Below are positions 16,349 to 24,700 of a stretch of DNA of 64,000 bases, piece by piece (position 1 is the first letter of the stretch; every line of letters begins with the position of its first letter). A model generated the notes under the pieces. That model did not search any database and was not told the origin of the DNA. It saw nothing but the letters and a program-made list of their open reading frames with translations. A program made the position numbers and the translations under genes. The stretch comes from Nocardioides bizhenqiangii (GTDB lineage Bacteria; Actinomycetota; Actinomycetes; Propionibacteriales; Nocardioidaceae): assembly GCF_034661235.1 (NCBI RefSeq), contig NZ_CP141059.1, positions 2,851,501 through 2,915,500 on the forward strand, written 5' to 3'.

Positions 16349-17533
16349 ATGCCCGTCCTCGTCGAGACCGACAGTGGGGTCGTGCCGGCCCTGCTCCGAG
16401 CGATGCCCGCCGGCTCCCACGCCGTTGCGGCTGCCGACCGGATGTACGTCTGGTTGGACCAGCACAGCGACGAGTACGTCGTCGCTCTCGGTCCGTCTCT
16501 GCCACTGGAGCTCGCTCTCTCCCATGCCGAGGACCTGCGGATCGCCAAGCCCACCGTCAGCGTGGTGCTGCTCCGGGAGGCGTTCGACACCGAGGCGCTC
16601 ACCCGCGCGATGCACGCCGGCGTCCGCGACGTGGTGGCCTCCGACGACGAGAAGGGACTGACCAAGGCGGTCGAGCGGGCCCACCAGCTCCACCTGGCCC
16701 TCCGGGGACCGGGCGGCGCCCGGCAGCTGGGCCGGGTCGTCACCGTCTTCTCGCCCAAGGGTGGTGTCGGCAAGACGACGTCGTCGGTCAACCTGGCGCT
16801 GGCGCTCGCCGACAGGGGGGCGCGCAAGGTCTGCCTGGTCGACCTCGACCTGGCCTTCGGCGACATTGCGATCACCATGCAGCTCTTCCCGACCCACTCG
16901 ATCGAGCAGGCCGTCGGGTCCGAGGACTCGATCGACCTGGCGATGATCGAAGGACTACTGACCAGGCACGAGGACTCGCTCAACGTGCTGGCGGCGCCGG
17001 CTCACCCCGACGTCCGTGAGCGGGTGACGCCGCTGCTGATCTCCCGCATCCTGCGCGTGCTGCGCGAAGGCTTCGACTACATCGTCGTCGACACCTCGCC
17101 GTCCTTCGACGACGCGACCCTCACCGCACTCGACGAGACCGACGAGTGCGTGGTGGTCGCGACCCTCGACGTACCGACGCTGAAGAACGTCAAGGTCGCG
17201 CTCGAGACCATGGACATGCTCAACATCGCGCGCGGGCACCGACACCTCTTCCTCAACCGCGCCGACGACGAGGTCGGCATCGGTATCGACAAGGTCGAGA
17301 ACATCCTCGGCATGCCGGTCACGGCCCAGGTGCGGAGCGCGATGGACATCGTCGCCGCGACCAACGCCGGCACGCCGATCGTCACTGCTCAGCCGACCCA
17401 CCCGGCGAGCCGCGCCTACGGCCAGCTGGCCGCCTCGGTCACCGGGGAGCCGATCGGCCCGCCGGAGGCCGCCTTCGCCATTGCCGACGCCACGGCACGG
17501 TCCCGTGGGCTGTTCCGCCGCGGAAGGAGCTGA
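16349..17533 (+). CDS. cpaE: CpaE/TadZ-like pilus localisation ATPase
   Basis: This 394-residue protein has an N-terminal degenerate receiver-like domain (residues 1-110, with VVLLREAFDTEAL and GVRDVVASDDEKG) and a MinD/ParA-type ATPase. The P-loop FSPKGGVGKTTSSVNLA lies at about residues 134-150, the VDLDLAFGDIAI switch follows, and VVDTSPSFDDATLTAL is the second switch. TadZ/CpaE proteins place the Tad machinery at a cell site. The C-terminal 40 residues are Ala-rich. Both flanking genes are within three bases, so it is translated in series with cpaB and cpaF. Confidence 0.9.
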   Translation: MPVLVETDSGVVPALLRAMPAGSHAVAAADRMYVWLDQHSDEYVVALGPSLPLELALSHAEDLRIAKPTVSVVLLREAFDTEALTRAMHAGVRDVVASDDEKGLTKAVERAHQLHLALRGPGGARQLGRVVTVFSPKGGVGKTTSSVNLALALADRGARKVCLVDLDLAFGDIAITMQLFPTHSIEQAVGSEDSIDLAMIEGLLTRHEDSLNVLAAPAHPDVRERVTPLLISRILRVLREGFDYIVVDTSPSFDDATLTALDETDECVVVATLDVPTLKNVKVALETMDMLNIARGHRHLFLNRADDEVGIGIDKVENILGMPVTAQVRSAMDIVAATNAGTPIVTAQPTHPASRAYGQLAASVTGEPIGPPEAAFAIADATARSRGLFRRGRS

Positions 17534-17535
17534 TC

Positions 17536-19059
17536 ATGTCGAGTCTCTCCGAACGTCTCGAGGCGGCCCGCAACGAGGCCCGCGGCAAGCACGTGGGCGA
17601 ACCGGACCCCGGCGCCGCGCAGGACGGATCGACCATCGTCGAGAAGCCCACGCCGGCCGCGGCCCCCGGCCCGGTCCCGGCATCGGCCTCGGCGCCCGCC
17701 GGCCCCCTGTCCACGCGCACCGCGGTGTCCGCCGGCGCTCCGGACAACCGGTCCGCCCAGCGCCGCGCTCTCGCCGGCCAGGAGACCGACCGGATCGAGG
17801 AGCTCAAGGTCAGCGTCCACGCCGAGCTGCTGAGGGAGCTCGGGCCTCACCTCTACGACGCGGAAATGGACCAGGCCGAGCTCGACCAGCGGGTACGCAC
17901 GGTGCTGGCGGAGGTGCTGGGCGCCCAGGACCGCCCGCTCAGCAACAGCGACCGGGCTCGGGTCACACAGGAGATCAGCGACGACATCCTCGGCTACGGC
18001 CCCATCGACCCCTACCTCCGCGACCCCGAGGTCTCGGAGGTGATGGTCAACGGCTACAACGACGTCTGGCTGGAGAAGGGCGGCCGGCTGACCAAGGCCG
18101 ACGGCCACTTCGCCGACGAGGCCCACCTGCGGCGCACGATCGATAAGATCGTCTCCCGGATCGGTCGTCGCGTCGACGAGTCCAGCCCGATGGTCGACGC
18201 CCGGCTGCCCGACGGGAGCCGCGTCAACGCCATCGTGCCGCCGCTGTCCATCGACGGATCTGCCCTGACCATCCGCAAGTTCGCCTCCGATCCGCTCACG
18301 GTCGACGACCTGATCGAGTTCGGGTCGCTGAGCCCGCAGACCGCGGCCTTCCTCGACGCGTGCGTCAGGGGCCGTCTCAACATCATCGTGTCCGGAGGGA
18401 CCGGTGCCGGGAAGACGACGACGCTCAACGTCTTGTCGTCCTTCATCCCGTCCGACGAGCGGATCGTCACGATCGAGGACGCCGCCGAGCTGCAGCTGCA
18501 CCAGGACCACGTCGTCCGGCTCGAGTCGCGCCCCGCGAACATCGAGGGCAAGGGCGCGGTCACCATCCGCGACCTGGTGAAGAACAGCCTGCGCATGCGT
18601 CCCGACCGGATCGTCGTCGGCGAGGTCCGCGACGCCTCGGCCCTCGACATGCTGCAGGCGATGAACACCGGCCACGACGGCTCGATCTGCACCCTGCACT
18701 CCAACGGTCCGCGCGACACCCTCGCCCGCATGGAGACGATGGTCCTGATGGCGGGCATGGATCTCCCGATGCGGGCGATCCGTGAGCAGGTGGCGTCGGC
18801 CGTCGACCTGATCGTCCACCAGTCTCGCTTCAAGGACGGTTCGCGGCGGATCACCCACATCACCGAGGTCGAGCGGATGGAGGGCGAGGTGATCACCCTC
18901 CAGGACGTGTTCGTGTTCGACAACTCCGCCGGCTTCGACGAGAACGGCCGCGTGCTGGGTCGGCTCCGCAGCACCGGGCTGCGGCCCAAGTTCATCGAGA
19001 AGCTCGCCTACGCGAACGTGGCGGTCGATCCTGCTCTGTTCCGGATGGAGCGGCCATGA
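17536..19059 (+). CDS. cpaF: Tad secretion ATPase CpaF/TadA
   Basis: This 507-residue type II/IV secretion ATPase powers Flp pilus assembly at the cytoplasmic face. A low-complexity Ala/Pro N-terminus (to about residue 75) is followed by the N-terminal domain with ILGYGPIDPYLRDPEVSEVM, the Walker A GGTGAGKTTTLN at about residues 286-297, the Asp box TIEDAAELQL, the Walker B MRPDRIVVGEVRDA and the His box NTGHDGSICTLHSN. All catalytic elements are intact. GGAAGGAG precedes the ATG. Its stop overlaps the start of the next gene by four bases. Confidence 0.95.
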   Translation: MSSLSERLEAARNEARGKHVGEPDPGAAQDGSTIVEKPTPAAAPGPVPASASAPAGPLSTRTAVSAGAPDNRSAQRRALAGQETDRIEELKVSVHAELLRELGPHLYDAEMDQAELDQRVRTVLAEVLGAQDRPLSNSDRARVTQEISDDILGYGPIDPYLRDPEVSEVMVNGYNDVWLEKGGRLTKADGHFADEAHLRRTIDKIVSRIGRRVDESSPMVDARLPDGSRVNAIVPPLSIDGSALTIRKFASDPLTVDDLIEFGSLSPQTAAFLDACVRGRLNIIVSGGTGAGKTTTLNVLSSFIPSDERIVTIEDAAELQLHQDHVVRLESRPANIEGKGAVTIRDLVKNSLRMRPDRIVVGEVRDASALDMLQAMNTGHDGSICTLHSNGPRDTLARMETMVLMAGMDLPMRAIREQVASAVDLIVHQSRFKDGSRRITHITEVERMEGEVITLQDVFVFDNSAGFDENGRVLGRLRSTGLRPKFIEKLAYANVAVDPALFRMERP

Positions 19060-20981
19060 GGCGCTACCTGCTCGCAGTGCTGGCGGCGCTGGCAGCGATC
19101 GTCGTCGTCGTCCTCGCACCGTCCACCGCCTGGGGCGCCGACGACGAACCGTCGATCGCCCACGTCGAGACGACCGACGACGGGCTCCGGGTCCTGGTCA
19201 GCGTTCCCCCGGACGCCGACGTCGACCTCGGCGGCGTCACCGGCACCTTGGACGGCGACAAGCTCAGCACGACTGCCACGTCGACCGGCACCGACGCGAC
19301 GGTCCAGCGCACGACGGTGCTGGCCATGGACACCAGCGACTCGATGGCACGCAACGGGAGGTTCGAGGCGGCCAAGGACGCAGCCCTCACCTTCCTCGAG
19401 AGCGTCCCGGCGGACGTCGAGGTCGGCATCGTGACCTTCGACGGTGAGGTGTCGACGGCTCTCGAGCCGACCACGGACCGCGCCGCCGCCGAGACCGTCG
19501 TCGCCGGGCTCGAGCTCAGCAAGGGCACGCTTCTGTACGACGGCATCCTGGCCGCCGTCGACCTGGCGGGTGAGAGCGGTCAGCGCTCCGTCCTCGTGCT
19601 GTCCGACGGTGCCGACACCGGCAAGGTGACCAGCATCTCCGACGTCACCTCCTCGATCGAGGCGACGGCGACCCTCGTCGACGTCGTCTCACTGGACCAG
19701 GAGAACAATCCGAGGGCGAGCGCCGCACTCAGCGACCTGGCGGCCTCGGGGCAGGGCGAGGTCATCGAGTCGACGGGCGACGCACTCGCCGACGCGTTCG
19801 CGGCCGAGGCCGAGGGGCTGGCCGCCCAGATCCTGGTCACCGCTCCGCTGCCCACCGGCTTCGACGCCGAGGAGGCAACTGTCACGATCACGCTGCCGAC
19901 CGCGAGCGGGGAGCTCGTCGCCAGCGCGTTCGCGAAGATCCAGGACGCGCCGGACGGCGCGACCGACCAGTCGACCGAGCCGATCAACCCGGACGACGGA
20001 CTCCGGTTGCCGGAGTGGGCGCTCTACGTGGGCATCCTCGTGTTCGGCATCGGCCTGGTCACGGCCGCGGTCCTGCTCGTCCCTGGGAAGAAGCAGCCGA
20101 TGACCATCGCCGAGCGTGTCGCTGCCCACACGGGCGGCAGCGCCGACGCGATGGGCGACGACAAGTCCGGCTCCGAGCCGATGCTCGACCAGGCCAAGGC
20201 CGCAGCAGCCGGCGTCCTCGATCGCAACAAGGGCTTGGAGGACAAGCTCGCCATGCGGCTCGCGGCCGCCGGGAGCGCGTACAAGCCGTCGGAGTGGCTG
20301 CTGCTCCACGTCGGTGTGGTCGTGGGAAGCGGCATCTTCGGGTTCCTGCTCGGCGGCGGCAACATCGTCGTCGGGATCCTGTTCCTGATCGTCGGATTCT
20401 TCCTTCCGAGGGTGTACCTCTCCTTCCTCGCGAGCCGGCGCCGCAAGGCGTTCAACTCCGCCCTTCCCGACACCCTGCAGCTCCTGTCCGGTTCTCTCTC
20501 GGCCGGGCTCTCGCTGGCGCAGTCCGTCGACACCATCACCCGCGAGGGCCAGGAACCGATCGCATCGGAGTTCAAGAGGGTCCTCGTGGAGAACCGCATC
20601 GGCGTCTCGATCGAGGACGCCTTCGAGGGCGTCGCGCAGCGGTTCAACAGCAAGGACTTCGCCTGGGTCGTGATGGCCATCAGGATCCAGCGCGAGGTCG
20701 GGGGAAACCTCGCCGAGCTGCTCACCACGGTCGCCGCGACCATGCGGGAGCGCGAGTACCTCCGGCGTCAGGTCAACGCCCTGGCCGCCGAGGGCAAGCT
20801 GTCGGCGCTCATCCTCTCGATCATGCCTCCGGCTGTGTTCGTGTTCGTCCTCATCACCAACGGCGAGTACGTCGAACCGTTGTTCACGGAGGCCATCGGC
20901 ATCGCGATCCTGACCGGCGCAGGGCTCTGGCTGGGCGTCGGGGTCTTCTGGATGAGCCGCATGGTGAAGGTGGAGGTGTGA
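19056..20981 (+). CDS. tadB: VWA domain fused to TadB-type (T2SSF) pilus membrane protein
   Basis: This 641-residue protein joins two parts. Residues 1-27 are a signal peptide ending APSTAWGA. Residues about 85-265 form a von Willebrand factor A domain with an intact MIDAS start AMDTSDSM and LSDGADTG. A membrane helix at about 328-348 follows, then a TadB-like T2SSF module with helices near 425-465 and at the end (FNSALPDTLQLLSGSLSAGLS; GGNLAELLTTVAATMRE). Ordinary TadB lacks the VWA part. The fusion places a metal-dependent adhesion-type domain outside the membrane, attached to the pilus platform. It overlaps cpaF by four bases and is followed one base later by tadC. Confidence 0.9.
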   Translation: MRRYLLAVLAALAAIVVVVLAPSTAWGADDEPSIAHVETTDDGLRVLVSVPPDADVDLGGVTGTLDGDKLSTTATSTGTDATVQRTTVLAMDTSDSMARNGRFEAAKDAALTFLESVPADVEVGIVTFDGEVSTALEPTTDRAAAETVVAGLELSKGTLLYDGILAAVDLAGESGQRSVLVLSDGADTGKVTSISDVTSSIEATATLVDVVSLDQENNPRASAALSDLAASGQGEVIESTGDALADAFAAEAEGLAAQILVTAPLPTGFDAEEATVTITLPTASGELVASAFAKIQDAPDGATDQSTEPINPDDGLRLPEWALYVGILVFGIGLVTAAVLLVPGKKQPMTIAERVAAHTGGSADAMGDDKSGSEPMLDQAKAAAAGVLDRNKGLEDKLAMRLAAAGSAYKPSEWLLLHVGVVVGSGIFGFLLGGGNIVVGILFLIVGFFLPRVYLSFLASRRRKAFNSALPDTLQLLSGSLSAGLSLAQSVDTITREGQEPIASEFKRVLVENRIGVSIEDAFEGVAQRFNSKDFAWVVMAIRIQREVGGNLAELLTTVAATMREREYLRRQVNALAAEGKLSALILSIMPPAVFVFVLITNGEYVEPLFTEAIGIAILTGAGLWLGVGVFWMSRMVKVEV

Positions 20982-20982
20982 C

Positions 20983-21897
20983 GTGACGCTGATACTCGCC
21001 CTGGTCCTCCTGCTCGGAGCGGTCGCGATCCTGGGACGCGGGCTCGTGAAGGAGGCGCCGTCGACCGGCCTCGCCCGTTCTCTCGCCACCCTCGAGCAGT
21101 CCGCGCCCGGGTCCCAAGAGCCGGCCGAGGACGAGGCTCCGTTCGCAGACCGCGTCCTCGCGCCCCTCCAGGCCCGCGCCCTCCAGGTCGGCAGGCGGAT
21201 GACCGGCGCCGACAAGGCCGACCGGATCCGGCACAAGCTCGACCTCGCCGGCAACCCGCTCGACTGGTCGGTCGACCGCGTCGTCGGTCTCAAGGTGCTG
21301 GCCGCGGTGCTGCTGCCCGCGTGCGGTGTCGCTTACGGCGTGATGGTCGGTGCATCGGCACTGACGCTGCTGCTGATCGTCGCGGTCGCCGGAGCCGTCG
21401 GGTTCTTCGCCCCCGACCTGTACCTCTACCAGCGCGCCTACGAACGATCCGAGGCCATCCGGCGCACCCTGGCCGACTCGGTCGACCTCTTGACCATCAG
21501 CGTCGAAGCCGGCTTGGGATTCGACGCCGCCCTCCAGCAGGTGGCGCGCAACACCGGCGGCCCGCTCGCCGACGAGTTCTCCCGCGTGCTGCGCGAGATC
21601 CAGCTCGGAAAGGGCCGCTCCGACTCCCTCAAGGCGCTGGGCGAGCGGACGAACATCGCCGACCTCAAGTCGTTCGTCGGGGCGATGGTCCAGGCAGATG
21701 CGTTCGGGATCTCGATCGCTCAGGTCCTTCGAGTCCAGACTTCGGAGATCCGGGTGAAGCGGCGCCAGTATGCTGAGGCCAAGGCCCAGCAGGTGCCGGT
21801 CAAGATCATGGTGCCCCTCGTGGTCTGTATCCTGCCGTGTCTCATGGCCGTGATCATGGGTCCGGCGATCATCAGCATGCTGAAGGCCTTCTCTTGA
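20983..21897 (+). CDS. tadC: Tad pilus membrane protein TadC (T2SSF domain)
   Basis: This 304-residue inner-membrane platform protein starts with an N-terminal helix (LILALVLLLGAVAILG), has two helices near residues 105-145, a cytosolic T2SSF domain (TLADSVDLLTISVEAGLGFD, then GGPLADEFSRVLREIQLGKG) and a C-terminal helix IMVPLVVCILPCLMAVIMGP. It should pair with the TadB module encoded just before. The start is GTG at 20983, one base after the tadB stop. The kinase gene follows by four bases, so transcription probably continues into the two-component system. Confidence 0.92.
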   Translation: MTLILALVLLLGAVAILGRGLVKEAPSTGLARSLATLEQSAPGSQEPAEDEAPFADRVLAPLQARALQVGRRMTGADKADRIRHKLDLAGNPLDWSVDRVVGLKVLAAVLLPACGVAYGVMVGASALTLLLIVAVAGAVGFFAPDLYLYQRAYERSEAIRRTLADSVDLLTISVEAGLGFDAALQQVARNTGGPLADEFSRVLREIQLGKGRSDSLKALGERTNIADLKSFVGAMVQADAFGISIAQVLRVQTSEIRVKRRQYAEAKAQQVPVKIMVPLVVCILPCLMAVIMGPAIISMLKAFS

Positions 21898-21901
21898 GTC
21901 C

Positions 21902-23485
21902 ATGAAAATGTCCCCCTTCGCCAGCAGCGGCGCGCTCACCGTCGTTGCGGCCTCCCGCCTCTTCGCGTTGCTCGCCATCGGCGCGCCCTCGTTGTGGCTG
22001 CAGGACGAGGAGACGCTCTGGGCCCTGCTCGCCCTGGCCGTGCTCTGGATCTACCAGACCGTCACGGTCACCCGTCGCGACCTGGAGCTGACCCTCTCCG
22101 CCCCGGTGGAGGCGGTCGCCGTGGGCGTGATCTGCGCCCTCGGCATGCAGGACTCCCCCGCGATCCTGGCGGCGCTGGTCGTCCCTCCGCTCTACGCCAC
22201 CGCCGCCGAGGGCCTCCGTCCGATGGTGCGCAGCGTCGCCTTCCAGCTCGTGACCGTGGTCAGCATCGGACTCATGTGGCGCCAGGACAAGCTCACCGAG
22301 CAGCAGGGGCTGTCGATCTTCTCCTGGTCGATGGTGGGCGTCGGCCTGAGCCTGGTCGCCAGCGTGACCTTCAATTCCGATCGTCCCGTCCGCGATCCGC
22401 TGACGCCCTACCGCGACGCCCAGCACCTGATCAAGCAGCTCATCGAGCTGTCCGGTGACCTCAGCTCGGGTCTCGACGTGTCCGCGATCGGCGGCGAGAT
22501 GCTGGCCGTCGCCGGCGACCTCCTCCCCACCCGCGCCATGGCGCTCTACGTCCCTCGCGGAGATGCCCTCGCCCCGGTCGCCTCGAGCACGGACCTGGAC
22601 CAGGCGGACGCGGACGCGTGCGAGAAGCTGGCGACCGACGCGTGGGCTCGTGGCGAACCGGTGTCGGCCGGCCAGGGCTTCGCCTTCGCCGCGGGGGACG
22701 CGGCGATCGTGGCCGGCCTCCGTCCCGGACGGGACGCGGTGCGGGGGGGCGACCCACCGTTCGAGGAGCTGAAGGCAGCGTTGGCGACGAGCGCGGTGAA
22801 GTTCGACACCGCGTTGCTCTTCTCGCACTTCCGCGACGTCGCGACCGCGGACGAGCGGCAGCGGCTGGCGCGCGAGATGCACGACGGCGTCGCCCAGGAC
22901 ATCGCTTCGCTCGGCTACCTCGTCGACGCCCTGGCGGCACGGCCCGCGAACGAGCAGCAGGAGAAGCAGTTCGCGATGCTCCGCGACCGCGTCACCAAGG
23001 TGGTCGCCGAGGTGCGGCGGTCCGTGATGAACCTGCGCACGAGCATCGGTGAGAACGAGAGCCTCGGCGCCGCGATCAGCGCGGTCGCCCGGCACCTCTC
23101 CGAGGCGTCGGGAATCCCGATCCGGGTGCGGCTCGACGAGCAGCCCACCCGGCTCCGACCCGAGGTCGAGGCGGAGCTCTTCCGGATCGCCCAGGAAGCG
23201 TTGAACAACGCCGTGAAGCATGCCCGGGCGACGGCCATCGACGTGCGCTGCCAGGTCTACGCGCCCGATGCGAGGATCACGATCGCCGACGACGGCGTCG
23301 GCCTGCAGGGTGGCCGCGCCGACTCCCACGGGCTGAAGATCATGCGCGAACGCGCCAAGCTGATAGGCGCCCAGTTGACAGTGCGCGACAATGCCAGTCG
23401 TGGACTCACCGTCTCAGTCGTACTGCGGGCCCCGGGCGGCCCTACCCAGGGCCCGGACCGCACCCTGATGAAGGAGACCCGATGA
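21902..23485 (+). CDS. Sensor histidine kinase linked to the Tad operon
   Basis: This 527-residue NarL-partner kinase has five to six hydrophobic segments in residues 10-155, a GAF-like soluble region (about 190-300) and the H-box RLAREMHDGVAQDIASLGYL with His327. The ATPase domain holds the N-box FRIAQEALNNAVKHA and G-box IADDGVGL. It starts four bases after tadC and overlaps the response regulator by four, so it belongs to the pilus transcription unit. It probably controls pilin or pilus-gene expression, by inference from position. Confidence 0.92.
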   Translation: MKMSPFASSGALTVVAASRLFALLAIGAPSLWLQDEETLWALLALAVLWIYQTVTVTRRDLELTLSAPVEAVAVGVICALGMQDSPAILAALVVPPLYATAAEGLRPMVRSVAFQLVTVVSIGLMWRQDKLTEQQGLSIFSWSMVGVGLSLVASVTFNSDRPVRDPLTPYRDAQHLIKQLIELSGDLSSGLDVSAIGGEMLAVAGDLLPTRAMALYVPRGDALAPVASSTDLDQADADACEKLATDAWARGEPVSAGQGFAFAAGDAAIVAGLRPGRDAVRGGDPPFEELKAALATSAVKFDTALLFSHFRDVATADERQRLAREMHDGVAQDIASLGYLVDALAARPANEQQEKQFAMLRDRVTKVVAEVRRSVMNLRTSIGENESLGAAISAVARHLSEASGIPIRVRLDEQPTRLRPEVEAELFRIAQEALNNAVKHARATAIDVRCQVYAPDARITIADDGVGLQGGRADSHGLKIMRERAKLIGAQLTVRDNASRGLTVSVVLRAPGGPTQGPDRTLMKETR

Positions 23486-24135
23486 CAAGCGACCCGATCA
23501 CGATCCTGCTGGTGGACGACCACGAGCTGATCCGCAGCGGACTCGGTGCCGTGCTGGACCTCGAGGAGGACATGCACATCGTCGGCACCGCACCGAGCGT
23601 CGCCGAGGCGATCACGGCGTACGACCAGCTGCAGCCGAAGGTCGTGGTCGCCGACCTGCAGCTCCAGGACGGCACCCGGCTCGACATCGTGCGGACCATC
23701 CGCAAGAAGAGCGACACGGCCGGCCTGATCGTGCTGACGATGCACTCGGGCGACGACCAGATCTTCGCCGCGATGCAGGCCGGTGCCTCCGGCTTCGTCG
23801 GGAAGGATGCGCCGGCCACCGAGGTGATCAAGGCGGCGCGGCATGCCGCCGTCTCGCCGAAGGCCTTCGTGTGCGCCGGGCTGGTGGGGGCGATGATGCG
23901 TCGGCGATCCGGCGAGGTGACGGCACTGACCGACCGCGAGCACGACGTGCTCCTGCTGCTGGCCGAAGGCATGAACGCCGCCGCGATCGGGGCGAAGCTC
24001 TATCTGTCCGAGTCCACCACGAAGTCCCACATTGCCCGGATCTACCAGAAGCTCGGCGCCGCCAACCGCGCGCAGGCGCTGGTGACGGCGATGCGCATCG
24101 GCCTGCTGTCGACGGTGCAGCCGTCTGCCCGCTAG
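23482..24135 (+). CDS. NarL-family response regulator linked to the Tad operon
   Basis: This 217-residue regulator has a receiver with DD at 12-13, phospho-acceptor Asp58 (VVVADLQLQDG) and Lys in FVGKDAPATEV. The C-terminal LuxR helix-turn-helix is LTDREHDVLLLLAEGMNAAA followed by LSESTTKSHIARIYQKLG. It overlaps the kinase gene by four bases and is its obvious partner. The Flp pilin genes begin 152 bp downstream behind their own leader, so they are the nearest possible targets. Confidence 0.94.
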   Translation: MTSDPITILLVDDHELIRSGLGAVLDLEEDMHIVGTAPSVAEAITAYDQLQPKVVVADLQLQDGTRLDIVRTIRKKSDTAGLIVLTMHSGDDQIFAAMQAGASGFVGKDAPATEVIKAARHAAVSPKAFVCAGLVGAMMRRRSGEVTALTDREHDVLLLLAEGMNAAAIGAKLYLSESTTKSHIARIYQKLGAANRAQALVTAMRIGLLSTVQPSAR

Positions 24136-24239
24136 ATCTGGACCGCGTTCGGGACTGCGCCGGTAGTCACATCTGACTAACGGCTTCGAGACGAACTCCT
24201 GATCCGTCGAGCACGCTCCCACGGCAAGATTTCGGTCAT

Positions 24240-24254
24240 CGGGGGAGACCCCCG
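24240..24254 (+). promoter_or_regulatory. Hairpin in the leader of the first Flp pilin gene
   Basis: CGGGGG-AGA-CCCCCG forms a 6-bp GC stem with a three-base loop, 20 bp ahead of the GAGGGAG ribosome site. The 24136-24287 gap otherwise holds the AT-richer AGTACAAATACTTGAG just before that site. The stem could end transcription from the two-component genes or protect the 5' end of an abundant pilin mRNA; the sequence alone does not decide. Confidence 0.4.
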
Positions 24255-24287
24255 GGGACCAGTACAAATACTTGAGGGAGAACTTCG

Positions 24288-24461
24288 ATGATCCAGTACC
24301 TGCAGATCCTGCTCAACGCCCACCGTGACGAGGAGCGGGGCGCGTCCGCCGTCGAGTACGGCCTCCTGGTGTCGCTGATCGCGCTCGCGATCATCGTTGC
24401 CGTCACCGCCCTCGGCGGCGAGCTCTCCGGGCTCTTCGCCGCGGTCACCGCGGGCATCTGA
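24288..24461 (+). CDS. flp: Flp/Fap-type pilin, first copy
   Basis: This 57-residue class III prepilin has a short basic leader ending ERG, then ASAVEYGLLVSLIALAIIVA, the hydrophobic assembly helix. The expected cut is after Gly18, leaving Glu at +5, as required for Flp pilins. A prepilin peptidase (TadV-type) would cut it, but none is in the window. The ATG at 24288 has GAGGGAG seven bases upstream. It lies downstream of the assembly genes, behind its own leader hairpin and ahead of a strong hairpin, an arrangement that would allow much higher pilin expression. Confidence 0.93.
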   Translation: MIQYLQILLNAHRDEERGASAVEYGLLVSLIALAIIVAVTALGGELSGLFAAVTAGI

Positions 24462-24473
24462 TCTCAACGGAGG

Positions 24474-24510
24474 CAGTGGCCGCGCGTCCGGTTCGGACGC
24501 GCGGCCACTG
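24474..24510 (+). terminator. Perfect 17-bp hairpin between the two Flp pilin genes
   Basis: CAGTGGCCGCGCGTCCG is followed by the loop GTT and its exact complement CGGACGCGCGGCCACTG. It starts 12 bp after the first pilin stop and is followed by TCATTCT rather than a U-run. It may be a strong intrinsic terminator or a 3' stabiliser of the first pilin mRNA, so that the second pilin is made in smaller amounts. Confidence 0.75.
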
Positions 24511-24556
24511 TCATTCTCGGATCGAACTCCCAGGGGAAGGGCCAGGTGACGTGCGA

Positions 24557-24700
24557 ATGAGGATCTTCGACCGGACCGCGCGGGACGTGGGTGCCTCGTC
24601 GGTCGAGTACGCAATCCTCGTCTCGCTGATCGCCCTCGCGATCGCCGTCGCGGTCACGGCCTTCGGCGGAGCGGTTTCCGGTCTCTTCGTCGTGTTCTAG
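24557..24700 (+). CDS. flp2: Flp/Fap-type pilin, second copy
   Basis: This second class III prepilin has 47 residues. A basic leader RIFDRTARDVG is followed by ASSVEYAILVSLIALAIAVA, again placing Glu at +5 after the Gly|Ala cut site. The core repeats the first pilin (VSLIALAI, then GGxxSGLF). The ATG at 24557 is preferred, with AGGTGA eight bases upstream; a GTG at 24551 is also possible. Its TAG overlaps the TAG of the convergent M48 peptidase gene in the tetranucleotide CTAG. A minor pilin or an alternative major pilin are both possible. Confidence 0.88.
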   Translation: MRIFDRTARDVGASSVEYAILVSLIALAIAVAVTAFGGAVSGLFVVF

